The notes beneath the pieces are model-generated. The model had not been told where the DNA came from, searched no databases, and saw only the letters and a list, made by a program, of their open reading frames with translations. Position numbers and translations under genes: made by a program. From NCBI GenBank assembly GCA_963734635.1, contig CAVTIA010000014.1, forward strand, positions 992,001 through 1,056,000: 64,000 bases of DNA. The letters are read 5' to 3'. Shown in pieces: positions 37,012-47,566 of this stretch (the first letter of the stretch is position 1; the number at the start of each line of letters is the position of its first letter). The stretch comes from DATCJA01 sp963734635 (GTDB taxonomy: Bacteria; Acidobacteriota; Vicinamibacteria; Vicinamibacterales; UBA2999).

Positions 37012-38226
37012 ATGTCTATAGATCAGCCAGTACGGTCTCTGGACAGTGTCCAGCGCATCGAACCGGCCCGTCTCGAAAACCCGCCGGAGATGGTGGCGGA
37101 CCTAGCCGCCGAGCTATCGGCAGCATCGGCCAAATTAGGTCGTTCGTTGCATATGCGTACCGCCGCGAACCTTGCAGACCTCGTGCGCATCATGAACACC
37201 TACTACAGCAATCTCATCGAAGGACACAACACCCGTCCGCGCGACATTGAACGTGCGCTCGCAGGAGAGTTCGATCAGGATGAGGAACGCCGCAATCTCC
37301 AGCTCGAAGCCGCTGCCCATGTGCGTGTGCAGGCGGAAGTGGATCGAATGGCGGCTGCGGGAACCCTTCTGGAGCCTGCGTCGCTCGATTTCATCCAGTG
37401 GCTGCATCAGGAGTTTTATCGAAACGCTCCCGCGTCGATGCTTCGTATCACTGGCCCTGGTCGAGACGTCACAATGACGCCAGGTGAATGGAGATCGCGT
37501 CCGGAACATGACGTCGCTGTCGGCAGGCATCAGCCGCCATCGAGCGCGCGCGTCGACGAATTCATGCGGTACTTCGCGCAGCGTTACCAATTCGGCCCAA
37601 TGGGCCGAGCGGGTCGAATCGTCGCGATGGCTGCTTCTCATCATCGGTTCAATTACGTCCATCCGTTTCCTGATGGAAACGGGCGCGTCAGTCGCTTGAT
37701 GAGTCACGCGATGGCGTGGCGCGCGGACATCGCCGCCCATGGCCTTTGGTCGATTTCTCGCGGCTTGGCGCGCGGACTCGAGAGTCGCACCGAGTACAAA
37801 CGGATGATGGACCTTGCCGACACTCCGCGGCAAGGCGACCTCGACGGCCGAGGAAACCTATCCGAGCGTGCCCTCACTGATTTCGTCACGTGGTTCCTGC
37901 GCGTGGCGTTGGATCAGGTCACGTTCATGTCGGAGCTGTTCGATCTCGGTAATCTGGCGAATCGGCTGCGGATTTTCGTCGAACGCGACCGACGGCTTAA
38001 GCCAGAAGCTGCAGTACTCCTCGAGCAGACCCTGATTCGTGGTGAGATCGAACGCGGAGAGGCATCGCGAATCACCGGCCTTCCGGTTCGGACGGCGCAG
38101 CGTCTGCTCAATGACCTGGTCGGCGAAGGCCTGCTCGCGTCAACCACGCCCAAAGGCGCGGTGTCGTTGCGCTTCCCCGCTAACAGCCTCGACGTACTCT
38201 TTCCACGGCTATATCCGATCGCGTAA
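37012..38226 (+). CDS. fic: Fic-domain AMP-transferase with N-terminal inhibitory helix and C-terminal HTH
   Basis: 404 residues. The active-site motif HPFPDGNGRVSR (from His 217) is complete, with the catalytic His and the phosphate-binding loop. The inhibitory motif (S/T)xxxE(G/N) appears as SNLIEG at residues 66-71, before the Fic core, which makes this a class II, self-inhibited enzyme. The C-terminal 60 residues (ASRITGLPVRTAQRLLNDLV) form a winged-helix domain. Such proteins AMPylate targets (known examples modify topoisomerases or Hsp70-type proteins) when inhibition is released. No separate antitoxin gene is near. It is the first gene past the island border. Confidence 0.92.
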   Translation: MSIDQPVRSLDSVQRIEPARLENPPEMVADLAAELSAASAKLGRSLHMRTAANLADLVRIMNTYYSNLIEGHNTRPRDIERALAGEFDQDEERRNLQLEAAAHVRVQAEVDRMAAAGTLLEPASLDFIQWLHQEFYRNAPASMLRITGPGRDVTMTPGEWRSRPEHDVAVGRHQPPSSARVDEFMRYFAQRYQFGPMGRAGRIVAMAASHHRFNYVHPFPDGNGRVSRLMSHAMAWRADIAAHGLWSISRGLARGLESRTEYKRMMDLADTPRQGDLDGRGNLSERALTDFVTWFLRVALDQVTFMSELFDLGNLANRLRIFVERDRRLKPEAAVLLEQTLIRGEIERGEASRITGLPVRTAQRLLNDLVGEGLLASTTPKGAVSLRFPANSLDVLFPRLYPIA

Positions 38227-38412
38227 TCGGTCGAAACGCGCCGTCAGTTGCCCCTGCATTTGCAGCATGTCACCATCCCTCACCAGTACCATCCGCACAC
38301 GACCCGTGTGATACAGTCGCCGCGGCATTCACGCATGCGCCTACCGGCGCGCAGGATGCGCGGCAGATTCAGTGGGGCGCGCGCTACTCGGTTCTGATGT
38401 GAGGTGATCGTC

Positions 38413-39646
38413 GTGACGCGTGAAACTGCAGTATCGGCGCTCATGGTCGTTGCAATGGCTGCAACGCTCTCGGCGCAGGCGCCGGCGAAAAGATTTCTCA
38501 CCGCGCCGCTGACCATCGAGGACCAGGGCAGTTTCTTCATCGGCGGCATTCAGAAGATCACTGATTACGCGGGCGTCCCGCCGGTGCCGGCACCGGGCGC
38601 CGCCGCCGCTCCCGTCGTGCCGCATCAGGTCACCATCGGGCAAATGTACGTGCAGTTCCAGATTCCAGCTCGAAAGTACGGCGGATGGCCGGTCATCATG
38701 GTGCACGGCTCGAGTCACACGGCTGCGTGCCTGGAGTCGACACCGGACGGCCGTGAAGGCTGGTATCCGTACTTCGTTCGCAAGGGCGTCCCCAGCTACA
38801 TCGTCGACCAATCAGGACGCGGCCGATCCGGCTTCGATGAGTCGGTCATCCACGAGGGCGAGGCGCGGATCGGCGCGGGCGATTCCAGGGCGGGCATGGA
38901 GCTGATTCCCGGCTTCGCCCGGATTGCCAACGACACGGCGTGGAACAACTGGTTCGGCCACCTGGTTCCGGCGGGTTCGACAATCCGCACGGGCCGGCTG
39001 ATTCCGCACGGCGATCCCGCGGATCCGAATCCGAATCCCGATCGGTTTCAGCACGTGGCGCCCGTCTTTCCGCTCGAAGCCGTCAATGAGTACGTACAAG
39101 CAACTCGTACCAAACGCGGAGGCGACGCTCCCCGGCTCGACCTGCGAAAACTGCGATCCGAAGACGCTCTCCCCGGCGAACACGTGGACGCCGCAGAATC
39201 TCGCGTCGCTCGTCGAGCGGCTGGGAGGCGCGGTCGTGGTCACCCATTCACAATCCGGAATCATGGGTCATCACATGGCCCGTATCCTGAAAGAGCGGGG
39301 CCATCTGAACCTTCTCAAGGGGCTGGTCACGCTCGAAGGGTCGTGTTCGCTGCCGAACAGCGGGCTGACGGCTGCGGATTTCGACAACATCCCCTATATG
39401 GCGCTCAAAGGCGATTACACGGCGACGAGCATGATCTGCCAGGAGACGGTGGACACCATCAACGCGCGGCGCGCATCGAAACAGGGAATGGCCAAGGCGG
39501 AGTATCTCAAACTCGACGAGATGGGGATTCTCGGCGTCACGCACATGATGATGCTCGACAAGAAGAACCTCGAAATTGCGGACATCATCTACAACTGGAT
39601 CGGCAAGAACGTTCCGGCCGGAGGCAATCGCCGCGGAACGAATTGA
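38413..39646 (+). CDS. secreted alpha/beta hydrolase (esterase type), one frameshift
   Basis: The signal peptide MTRETAVSALMVVAMAATLSA is followed by about 390 residues. The frame shifts near 39090, where FPLEAVNEY should continue into YKQLVPNAEATLPGS. The nucleophile elbow is THSQSG, with GGWPVIMVHGSSHTAACLES forming the oxyanion region and VTHMMMLDKKNL the probable His strand near the end. The GTG start has GAGGTGA upstream; another GTG three codons earlier is possible. It is likely a periplasmic or secreted esterase. Total length is one base off a multiple of three, consistent with one indel in an otherwise normal gene. Confidence 0.75.
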
Positions 39647-40106
39647 GGCTGGGCCGTAGGCTAGTGCGTCACTCTGACTCGGTCATCGACATCAGCGGTC
39701 GACACGAAAGAGGTTGGCGCCGCGGAGAAGCGATACACAAGTCTCCAGAGTCATGGACTTCGACCTGTCGCACACGGCGTCAGGATGAAGGTGATTGGCC
39801 GCGAGCGCTGCACCAGTTGGACAAACCAGTGCGTCGCGTGCTCGATACGCGTCTCTACCCGGGCTTTTGTGCGGATCTAGCGGATCCGCCGCTCACATCT
39901 TGTTGATCTCCACAAATTAATCCGTTGGGGAGCCGCAGCCGGTTCGCGCTTCTGGGGCAAGTCGCGTCCGGCAGCACGCCCTTTGCTCTCTATCCCGAGC
40001 GGGGCCCTTTCAGGCCAGATCGCGCTAACGAGCGGGCCGAGCGATGACAGAACCGTCGCGCGGCTGCCAGTTTGGTCTGCCGGCCAGCCCCGGGAGGGAC
40101 GTTTCG
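39647..40106. other. gene-less region before the SH3/beta-barrel gene
   Basis: No convincing gene. It contains the remaining noise reading frames of the esterase and ends with the GGGAGGG ribosome-binding site for the gene at 40107. Nothing else is seen. Confidence 0.4.
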
Positions 40107-41108
40107 ATGATTCGCCATGCCGCCGCAGTGATCGTCGGGCTCTGCCTGAGCGTGCCGCCGCTTTCCGCGCAAACCACCACCGTCACGCTCAAGGTGAGCG
40201 CGACCGCCGCCGCTGTGCACAAGGCGCCCACAATGGCGAGCCCCGTCATCGGCAAGGCGCCGCGCGGCACCGATCTCATGGTGACGCGCGAGATCGGTGA
40301 CTGGGTGAAGGTGTCGTGGCCGACCGCAGCAGATGGCGTCGGGTACGTCCGGACCAACGTTGGTACGATCGCACGCGGCGGCGCCGGGGCCCAGACGAAC
40401 GCACGAGCCGGCGTAGCCGCAGGAGCGACCGCGGTACCGGCGCCGACTTCCACGCCGGTACCAGATCAGGCACCGGAGCCCGCCGCTGCGACTCCCTCTT
40501 CCGCTCCCGCCAGTCCGGCGTCCGCACCGACGTTGGCCTCCGCGCAGGCTCCCACACCGACAGCCGCCGTTCCTGCGCCGCCGGTACCTGCCGCGGAGAC
40601 GCAGTCGGCTACCGCGGTGCCGGCGCGCACGATCGGCGCCGCGCCCACTCGCGGCATGGGTGTGGGAATCGTAGGCGGATCGACGCCGGGCTTTGGAGCC
40701 AGCGCCCGGGTGTGGTCGAAGAGTTCGCTGGGTGCGCAGCTTCAGATCTCGCGCCACTCGTTCAACAGCACGGATCTGCTGAGCCGCGCGACCGCCACCG
40801 ACATTGCGCCGAGCCTGCTCTTCTCGATGCGCGACCACCTGAACGACCGTCTGTGGTGGCGGCCGTACGTCGGTCTGGCCGGGCACTACGTGCACGCGTC
40901 ACGGACGGACTTGATCTTTCTGTACGCCACCGAGACAGCCAGCACGTTCGGCGGGCGTGTCTTCGCCGGCGCCGAGATGGCGTTTGCGCGCGTGCCGCAG
41001 TTCACGATCAGCGCCGACGCGGGTTACTACCATCTGCGGCCGCCGTTTGTGGGCCTCGATCCGAGCGGGGTTGGATTCGCGCTGTCGGGCCACTGGTACG
41101 TAAAGTAA
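40107..41108 (+). CDS. outer-membrane beta-barrel protein with N-terminal SH3-like domain
   Basis: 333 residues. The signal peptide (MIRHAAAVIVGLCLSVPPLSA) is followed by a bacterial SH3 domain (VSATAAAVHKAPTMASPVIG, GDWVKVSWPTAADGVGYVRT). A Pro/Ala/Thr-rich linker of about 90 residues comes next. The C-terminal half resembles a small eight-stranded barrel (GFGASARVWSKSSLGAQLQI, FGGRVFAGAEMAFARVPQFT) and ends GHWYVK. The SH3 domain may bind peptidoglycan and anchor the barrel to the wall. The start has a strong Shine-Dalgarno. Confidence 0.78.
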   Translation: MIRHAAAVIVGLCLSVPPLSAQTTTVTLKVSATAAAVHKAPTMASPVIGKAPRGTDLMVTREIGDWVKVSWPTAADGVGYVRTNVGTIARGGAGAQTNARAGVAAGATAVPAPTSTPVPDQAPEPAAATPSSAPASPASAPTLASAQAPTPTAAVPAPPVPAAETQSATAVPARTIGAAPTRGMGVGIVGGSTPGFGASARVWSKSSLGAQLQISRHSFNSTDLLSRATATDIAPSLLFSMRDHLNDRLWWRPYVGLAGHYVHASRTDLIFLYATETASTFGGRVFAGAEMAFARVPQFTISADAGYYHLRPPFVGLDPSGVGFALSGHWYVK

Positions 41109-41401
41109 CGCGAAGCGATCGTCGAGCCAATCGCCCGACGTCAACCCTTCCAGGGCATTGGCTCACGACCGCTGCTCGTTACCGGACATCGCTCGCCAGT
41201 AGCGACTACTCAGGACCTTTCGGTGGAAGCGACGGCGCCGCCGATATACTACGCCCGTGCGGAGGCTCGGGCATGTCCGTCCTGCGGACCCAAGACGATC
41301 TGCGTCGGTAGCCGATGCTCCCGGAGGTATGCCTGGTATCGAGGGAACCATGTCAGGTCTCCCTTGAGCCCGTCCATCTGATCGTCGAAGTAACTCTCGT
41401 C

Positions 41402-42430
41402 ATGCCATCTCGCGGAATGGTTGAAGCTGTCTTTCTCGATACTCAGGCGTTTGAAGCGGCGAGCTTCAACTTCGCCTCTGCGTCTTTCGCGGCCCTTAAC
41501 AAGCATCGCGAGACAGGCCGGCTCCGCCTGGTTCTTACGGACATAACCGTTGCGGAGGTGCGAAGACGAATCACTGAAGCGGTCGATCGTGAGATCAAGG
41601 CGCACCGAACGTTTCGTCAACAAGCGCGTGTCCTGAAAACCGCTGGCATCGAAGTTACGCTCAACGAACTCGACGCCGCAGCCATCGTCAAGTCCCTTTC
41701 CGATGCATTCGATGCCTTCCTCGCGAACGCGGAAATCATCGGCACGCGTGAACAGGAAGCGGGCCCCGTTTTCGAGAAGTACTTCACGGGGGCGGCCCCG
41801 TTCGGATCGACAAAGGACAAGAAGCACGAGTTTCCCGATGCGTTCGTGATCCAAGCGCTGATCGAATGGACCGAGAACTGCAAGGAGGAGCTTCTGGTGG
41901 TCTCTGGAGACGATCTTTTTCGGGAAGGGTGTGCCGCCTACAGTGCACTTCACGCGAAGGCTAATCTTGAGGCGGTCCTCGACCAGGTCGCATCCGACGA
42001 CTCCGACGATAAGAAAGTCGCCGCGTTCATACGCGCACAATTGATCGCCCGCGCCGAGCAGATAGGGGAGCAGGCAAAGAGGGGCTTTCAGGAACTGGAC
42101 TTTTCGGTTGGGGACGAGTGGGGGGAAGTCGAGGTGTCCGTGACAAAGGTAACCCTAAACCGCGATCCCGAAATCATCGACATCACTGGCAAGCAGGCTT
42201 CAGTCCAAATGACCTTCACGGCGGAGTACGTCGCTGATCTGGATTCGAGCACCGGCATTCGCGAAAGCAAGTACGGTCACGGCCTCTTCAGGAAACACGT
42301 CGAGGAGAAGGTCAGCGGAGAGGAAGAGCTCGTCGTCCAAGTCGACATCACGTTCAATGGGACCTACCCGGAGGCTTTCAAGGTTACCGACGTGGTCTTG
42401 ATCGAACCGACGCGAGGCCGGCGGTTCTGA
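41402..42430 (+). CDS. PIN-domain (DUF4935-like) protein with C-terminal extension
   Basis: About 342 residues. Residues 1-180 resemble the DUF4935 PIN variant: VFLDTQAFEAASFNF with the first Asp, TDITVAEVRRRITE, KHEFPDAFVIQALIEW and LLVVSGDDLFR. A C-terminal beta-rich part (GEVEVSVTKVTLNRDPEIID, VVQVDITFNGTYPEAFKVTD) of about 110 residues has no recognised name. A nuclease role is inferred from the PIN residues. No partner gene is adjacent; ATG 41417 is an alternative start. Confidence 0.68.
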   Translation: MPSRGMVEAVFLDTQAFEAASFNFASASFAALNKHRETGRLRLVLTDITVAEVRRRITEAVDREIKAHRTFRQQARVLKTAGIEVTLNELDAAAIVKSLSDAFDAFLANAEIIGTREQEAGPVFEKYFTGAAPFGSTKDKKHEFPDAFVIQALIEWTENCKEELLVVSGDDLFREGCAAYSALHAKANLEAVLDQVASDDSDDKKVAAFIRAQLIARAEQIGEQAKRGFQELDFSVGDEWGEVEVSVTKVTLNRDPEIIDITGKQASVQMTFTAEYVADLDSSTGIRESKYGHGLFRKHVEEKVSGEEELVVQVDITFNGTYPEAFKVTDVVLIEPTRGRRF

Positions 42431-42697
42431 ACGTCCTGCCTCGTATGCCCACGCCTGAGCTGACAATCCCTTGAGGCTCTTCGGTATCCTCTGCTCCATC
42501 CTCCACAGCACAGAAAATACTCACGAACGCCGCACTGTTTAGCGATGGCGCGAGGAGCCGATCTCGCGCCTGACGGAGAGCCGGCGAACTGCCACGCGGC
42601 GCTGGAGAAGTTCACAACTTCGGACGACATGTAGCCGCTCGGAGTGTTACCATCCCGCGTCGACCGGCGTCGTTTCACAACGAAATCGGAGGGCGAT

Positions 42698-43732
42698 ATG
42701 AGGCTGTTGCTCGCGGCGCTCATCCTGATGATGGGGACGATTCCGGCTGGGGCCCAGTGGCTGGATCGGCCTACGCCCAACATTCCTCGCACTCACGACG
42801 GCAAGCCTGATCTCGCCGGACCGACACCGCGCGGGCCCGACGGCAAGCCCGATTTGACCGGAATGTGGAACGGGCCGGCTCCCGTCCCCCGTGCAGACCC
42901 CATCAACGCGCAGGCGTGGGTCAACGACGTCGTCCGTCAGCATCAGCAGGATTACTACAGGAGGCGCCCCTTTTTCCAATGCCTGCCGAGCGGCCCTGAG
43001 GCCGAGAGATTTGGCGGGTGGAAGCGCATCCTCCAGACGCCGGCCACCCTCGCGATCCTGAACGACAACCTCACCTATCGCGTGATCCACATGGACGGCC
43101 GTGCGCTGGAGGCCAACCCCGCACCAAGCTGGATGGGGTACTCCGTGGGGCGCTGGGACGGCGACACGCTCGTGGTGGACAGTGTCGGCTTCAACGACAA
43201 GACATGGCTGAATGCCTCAGGTCAGCCGCATACGGAGGCGCTGCGTGTGACGGAGCGATACCGGCGCCCGGACATCGGTCACCTCGAGATGGAGGTGACC
43301 TTCACCGATCCGGCTGCATACGCGAAGCCGTGGGGTTTTACGGCGAACATGACGCTGGCGGCCGATACGGAAATGCTCGAGGCGGTCTGCGAACGCAGCA
43401 GCGAGCTCTGGACCGGCAGTGTCTCGGATGCCGCCAACGCGACGGTGACCGTTGCGCCCGATGTGCTGGCGCGGTACGTCGGCGTCTACCGTGGGTTCTG
43501 GTTTGCAAACAGGCGCACCGTCGAAGTGTCGCTCTCCGGCGGCCAATTGATCGCCAAGATTGCCGACGGCACGATCGCCGGCGACGAGTCGCGGCCGCTG
43601 GTGCCGCAATCCCAGACGCTGTTTGAAGGCCTGGGACTGGGCTACCAGTTCATTGTCGACGACAAGGGCGTGGCAACCGACGTCGTCGAGATTCACGTAT
43701 CGGGTCCATGGCGATTCCCGAGACAGCCGTAA
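42698..43732 (+). CDS. secreted protein of a family common in Acidobacteriota
   Basis: 344 residues with signal peptide (MRLLLAALILMMGTIPAGAQ). The core has GPDGKPDLTGMWNGP and GRWDGDTLVVDSVGFNDKTW, then a beta-rich C-terminal domain (LARYVGVYRGFWFANRRTVE). A related protein is encoded at 51533-52468 (GRWEGNTLVVDVTNHTDRTW). I know this family only as secreted and uncharacterised. GGAGGG precedes the ATG at normal spacing. Confidence 0.75.
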   Translation: MRLLLAALILMMGTIPAGAQWLDRPTPNIPRTHDGKPDLAGPTPRGPDGKPDLTGMWNGPAPVPRADPINAQAWVNDVVRQHQQDYYRRRPFFQCLPSGPEAERFGGWKRILQTPATLAILNDNLTYRVIHMDGRALEANPAPSWMGYSVGRWDGDTLVVDSVGFNDKTWLNASGQPHTEALRVTERYRRPDIGHLEMEVTFTDPAAYAKPWGFTANMTLAADTEMLEAVCERSSELWTGSVSDAANATVTVAPDVLARYVGVYRGFWFANRRTVEVSLSGGQLIAKIADGTIAGDESRPLVPQSQTLFEGLGLGYQFIVDDKGVATDVVEIHVSGPWRFPRQP

Positions 43733-43883
43733 CGGCGGCGAACGTACGCGTTGGTGGCCTTCACTATCCTGGGGCGTCTGGTGGGCCGTCCAGACGGCCA
43801 CTTGGCACGTCAGGCCGCTGAACTCGACCTGGGCGACGCGTTTCGGAATCATCAGATAGTTAGAATCGTGAAGCGCAGGAAGT

Positions 43884-44933
43884 ATGAACGCTCGCGCCGC
43901 CCTCGTCAGCTCGCGTCCCGGCGCCGCGCTGTACGCGCGCGCACTCGCAGATCTTCCGCCCAGTGTCGTCGGGCTCGAGGCGCGCCTCTTGGAGCTCGCG
44001 ATCTTCCCTGTGAAGGGGCTGGGTGCGGTGCGGCTCTTGCGCGCCCGCGTCGAGCACCACGGCCTTGTCGATCCTGCATCGGGACTCGCGGATCGCGGCG
44101 TCATGTTGGCAACCCGACAGCCCGGCGAAACGCCCGATGGCGAGGCGTACGACGCGTTGGGCCTGGCCAACCGGAACGAGCCGACCCTGGCTCTCGCGCG
44201 CGCGTTTCTTGAAGACGGCGCGCTGGTGTACGACGCGCGCGGGCTCAGGCCGCTGCGTCTCGCGCCGGCCTCACTCGCGCCGGCGAGCGAGGGCGAGCGT
44301 ATCCGAGTGAAGCTCCCTTATGCCGGCGGCCCCGTAATCGAGGGCATCGTCGACGACGGGCCACTCGCGACGTGGGTCCGTGACCTCTTACGGGCACATC
44401 CGGCACAACGCCGCTATGACGTCCGGGACGTCGTCGTCGTACGTGCGGCCGACGACCACCGCCGCTCGGTCGCCGAGCGGCACCTCGCGGGCCAGGACGC
44501 GCAAACGCTCTTCAGCGACGGCGCACATGCGCTCGTCGCGTCTGCTTCGACACTGGCGTGGATGAACGATGTGCTCGTGGCCGAGGGGCACCGCGCGATC
44601 GCGATGGAGGCGTTCCGGCCCAACATCATCCTCCAGGGCCTTCCGCCGAATGCCGAGGATGTGATCGGCGAGGGGCATGTCGACGCCGAGGGCGGTCTTG
44701 TGCGCCTGGTGTTTTCGAGCCTGTGCGTGCGCTGCGACGCGACACGCGTCGACTACACAACCGGGGCTCGTCCCGACACCCAGCCCCTTGCTTGGCTGGC
44801 ACGCAACAGGCCGCCCCGCGACGAGGACGCAAACGCTGCCACCTTCGCGATCAACGCCGTGTTTCCTCGGGCCGCGCACGGCCGCATCTTGCGCCTGAGC
44901 GACGTCGTGCGCATCGTGTCAGAGCGGACTTGA
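43884..44933 (+). CDS. MOSC-domain protein (YcbX-like)
   Basis: 349 residues with an N-terminal beta-barrel domain (LLELAIFPVKGLGAVRLLRA, ending in a GVMLATRQ strand). A MOSC domain follows with DGAHALVASASTLAWMNDVL, FRPNIILQG, and the Cys signature SSLCVRCDATRVDYTTG, which holds the sulfur-carrier or molybdenum-binding cysteine. YcbX-like proteins reduce N-hydroxylated compounds using molybdenum cofactor. The sequence is intact and the start is at ATG. Confidence 0.85.
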   Translation: MNARAALVSSRPGAALYARALADLPPSVVGLEARLLELAIFPVKGLGAVRLLRARVEHHGLVDPASGLADRGVMLATRQPGETPDGEAYDALGLANRNEPTLALARAFLEDGALVYDARGLRPLRLAPASLAPASEGERIRVKLPYAGGPVIEGIVDDGPLATWVRDLLRAHPAQRRYDVRDVVVVRAADDHRRSVAERHLAGQDAQTLFSDGAHALVASASTLAWMNDVLVAEGHRAIAMEAFRPNIILQGLPPNAEDVIGEGHVDAEGGLVRLVFSSLCVRCDATRVDYTTGARPDTQPLAWLARNRPPRDEDANAATFAINAVFPRAAHGRILRLSDVVRIVSERT

Positions 44934-45024
44934 TGGCGTCGTGAACACTCGGCTGGCCGCGGCTCGACTCACCGCACCCGCATCGTGCCATGACTTGATA
45001 GATCAGCCGGTTTGTCGTCGCTCG

Positions 45025-45789
45025 TCAGTACAGCGTTGAAGCGGTGACCGGCGCGCCGAAGCCGACGGTGCCGACCAGCGGCAGCTCCAGCGCGACGTCG
45101 TTCGGATCCACTCCGAACGTGAGGCCGAGCAGGTTCAGCTCCACGCCTTCTTCGATGGCGGCGACGAGCCCGAGCACGCCGAACAGGTTGACCTGTCCAC
45201 CCGTACCGCTCGGCGAGCGCGCGAACACGCGCGTGCCGAGGTAGTCCTTGCCGACGGCATGCGCTGGGAGATCCACGCGGAGCTCCGGCACGTGCCGCAG
45301 CACGAATGCCGTGAACGTGTTGGAGTTGGGGCCCGGCCAGATGCGGTAGGTGTTGTCGTATGGGTACGCCGCGACCGCGTGCTCGATGCGCTCGATGAGC
45401 GGATCCACGCCGGGGCCGCGCACGTCGGCCAGAAGATGGGGCGCGCTGCCGAACCACCGGCCGTCCGGGGCGCGCTGGCTGATTGTGACCGCACTGCCGC
45501 CGCGGCGAACGCGAAAGCCTGTCACCTCATACACGGTGAACGCCGGCGCGTTGGCCGGCTTGGCCGCAATCCACGTATGTACGCCGAAGTAGCCGCGCCA
45601 TCGGACCGCGCGCGCCGCATACACCTGCACCACCCCCGCTGGCGTTACCGCGGGATCCGGCGCCAGTCCGACCGGCGCGCGGCTGGCGCTACGCCAGTTG
45701 CCGATCGAGTCGGGATCACGATCGACGTGGGCAAGTCCCAGCAGGAGCAGCGGCAAGAGCGGCAGCAGCCACTTCGCGCGTCGGAGCAT
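45025..45789 (-). CDS. DUF3750 protein
   Basis: 254 residues with an N-terminal membrane helix (WLLPLLPLLLLGLAHVD). The body has VQVYAARAVRWRGYFGVHTW, HLLADVRGPGVDPLIERIE, AYPYDNTYRIWPGPNSNTFT and VDPNDVALELPLVGTVGFG, the DUF3750 pattern. The catalytic-looking W-PGPNSNTFT segment is reminiscent of NlpC/P60-type or transglutaminase-like folds, but the function is unknown. It is probably a membrane-anchored periplasmic protein. It is convergent with the MOSC gene. Confidence 0.8.
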   Translation of the reverse strand: MLRRAKWLLPLLPLLLLGLAHVDRDPDSIGNWRSASRAPVGLAPDPAVTPAGVVQVYAARAVRWRGYFGVHTWIAAKPANAPAFTVYEVTGFRVRRGGSAVTISQRAPDGRWFGSAPHLLADVRGPGVDPLIERIEHAVAAYPYDNTYRIWPGPNSNTFTAFVLRHVPELRVDLPAHAVGKDYLGTRVFARSPSGTGGQVNLFGVLGLVAAIEEGVELNLLGLTFGVDPNDVALELPLVGTVGFGAPVTASTLY

Positions 45790-45997
45790 GCTTCACGATA
45801 TGCCGTGACGGGCGCGACGACAAGTCGCCGTCGGCTCTCATGAGAACGGCGTCTCGATTTCCTTGCACGAAGCCGGGAATCGACACCGCCGGCGGCGGCT
45901 GTACGCGGCAATTGCCTTATCGGCGACGCGACCGCGCTTGTTTGCTGCTACCATGCTGGCTGTGAAACCTGTTGCGCCGGTGGCGGCCGTTGCGTCG

Positions 45998-47566
45998 ATG
46001 ACCATTTATCTCATCAATCCGAGTCACGTCTCGTTCGGAATTGGCGTCATTACACCCCGTTGGCTCTACGTCCTCGCATCCGCAACTCCCGCCGACTTTG
46101 GCGAACCCCGCCTGATTGACGAGACGCTGAACCCGTTCGACACGGTCGCCATCACCGCCGGCGATATCGTCGGTATCGGCATCCATACCGGCAATGCCCT
46201 GCGCGGTTACGAAATCGGCACGGCGGCGCGTGCGGCGGGCGCGTACGTGGTGTTTGGCGGCATTCATGCCACGCTCTATCCGGACGAGGCGCGCGATCTC
46301 GGCGGCGCGCACGCCGTGGTCACCGGTGACGGCGAACGGGCGTGGCCTATGGCCCTGCGCGATTGCGCCTCAGGGAGACCGCGCCCGCAGTACGACGGCG
46401 GACGAATCGAGGCCGACACGTTTCTGCCCGGCCGTTGGGAGCTGCTGCCCGCCGGACGGTACATGTGGGCATCGGTGCAGACGGTCCGCGGATGTCCCAA
46501 GCACTGTTCGTTCTGTTCGGTTTGGCGAACGGACGGCCAGCGCCCGCGACAGCGTCACGTCGAAGGGGTGCTCGAAGAGATCGTCGATCTACGACGTCGT
46601 GGATTCCGGTTTATCGCGCTCGCGGACGACAACTTCTATCCGGTGACCCTGGAGGATCTGCGGATGGCGGCCCGGCGGCAGGACTCCAACCAGCTCGAAC
46701 GGCTTGAGGCGATTCGCGCGGAGCGGTTCGCGCTGATGGAGGCGCTCGCGGGCCTCCCCAGCGACACCGTGTTCTTCACGCAGATCACGATGGAGGCAGC
46801 CGAGGACTCGGAGTTCCTCGAGGCGATGCGCCGGGCGCATATCAAAGGGGCGCTGGTCGGCGTCGAGGCCGTCACGCCGGAGGGCTTGAAGGACGTCTAC
46901 AAGAATTTCAACGAAAGCGGCGAGGCGCTCGTCGAACGGCTGCGCGGCTTTCGCCGGCACGGTATCCACGTGCTCGGCTCATTTATTTTCGGGCTGCCAA
47001 GTGATCGTGCGGAGACGTTCGACGCCACGCTGACAGTCGCGGAACGCGCCGAACTGACATTCGCCCAGTTCGTCATGCTGACGCCGTTCCCGGGGACCCT
47101 GGATTTTGCCGCGTGGGAGAAGTCACTTGGTGCAGAGCCGCCGCGCGTGACGGGCGTTCCGGTGTCGCGGCACTGGCTCATTCCACAGGCGAACCGTCCG
47201 AAGGTCTACATGAACCACCCGGTCATGACTGCGGACGAGATCCGTCGCCGTACGCAAGCGGTATGGGATCGGTTCTATTCGTTTCGCAGCATCTGGTCGC
47301 GGTCGCGTGGCGCGGTCACGTCGGTCAAGGCGAGGCTGGCGTTCGTGCTCATTTCGAAGATCTATCGCCAGATGTACGCGAACACGGGGATTGCGACCGA
47401 CAGCGCGCGCATCAACCGATCGGCACGATGGGCTCGGCTGATGGCAATTCCGTGCCGCCGGTTGTTTGCGGGCCGCCCCATGCCCGAGTTGCAGGCTGCC
47501 TCAGTGCGTCCACGCCAGAAGGCCGGCCGTATGCTCGAGATGTTCGAGGGGGATCTGACGCGCTGA
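45998..47566 (+). CDS. B12-binding radical SAM protein
   Basis: 522 residues. The N-terminal cobalamin-binding Rossmann-like part (TIYLINPSHVSFG to about 150, GDIVGIGIHTGNALRGYEIG, VVFGGIHATLYPDEA) precedes the radical SAM core with CPKHCSFCS (CxxxCxxC). DDNFYPVTLEDLR and ALVGVEAVTPEGLKDVYKNF follow. A C-terminal DUF4070-like region (MNHPVMTADEIRRRTQAVWD) ends the protein. Family members methylate or rearrange lipids and small metabolites, hopanoids among them. An ATG at 45953 is an alternative start. No adjacent partner suggests a substrate. Confidence 0.85.
   Translation: MTIYLINPSHVSFGIGVITPRWLYVLASATPADFGEPRLIDETLNPFDTVAITAGDIVGIGIHTGNALRGYEIGTAARAAGAYVVFGGIHATLYPDEARDLGGAHAVVTGDGERAWPMALRDCASGRPRPQYDGGRIEADTFLPGRWELLPAGRYMWASVQTVRGCPKHCSFCSVWRTDGQRPRQRHVEGVLEEIVDLRRRGFRFIALADDNFYPVTLEDLRMAARRQDSNQLERLEAIRAERFALMEALAGLPSDTVFFTQITMEAAEDSEFLEAMRRAHIKGALVGVEAVTPEGLKDVYKNFNESGEALVERLRGFRRHGIHVLGSFIFGLPSDRAETFDATLTVAERAELTFAQFVMLTPFPGTLDFAAWEKSLGAEPPRVTGVPVSRHWLIPQANRPKVYMNHPVMTADEIRRRTQAVWDRFYSFRSIWSRSRGAVTSVKARLAFVLISKIYRQMYANTGIATDSARINRSARWARLMAIPCRRLFAGRPMPELQAASVRPRQKAGRMLEMFEGDLTR

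Noticed and set aside
39120..39906. C-terminal extension of the esterase in its first frame
   Set aside because: Composition becomes Arg/His-rich and unlike the family, while the adjacent frame carries the conserved half; this is a frameshift, not an extension.
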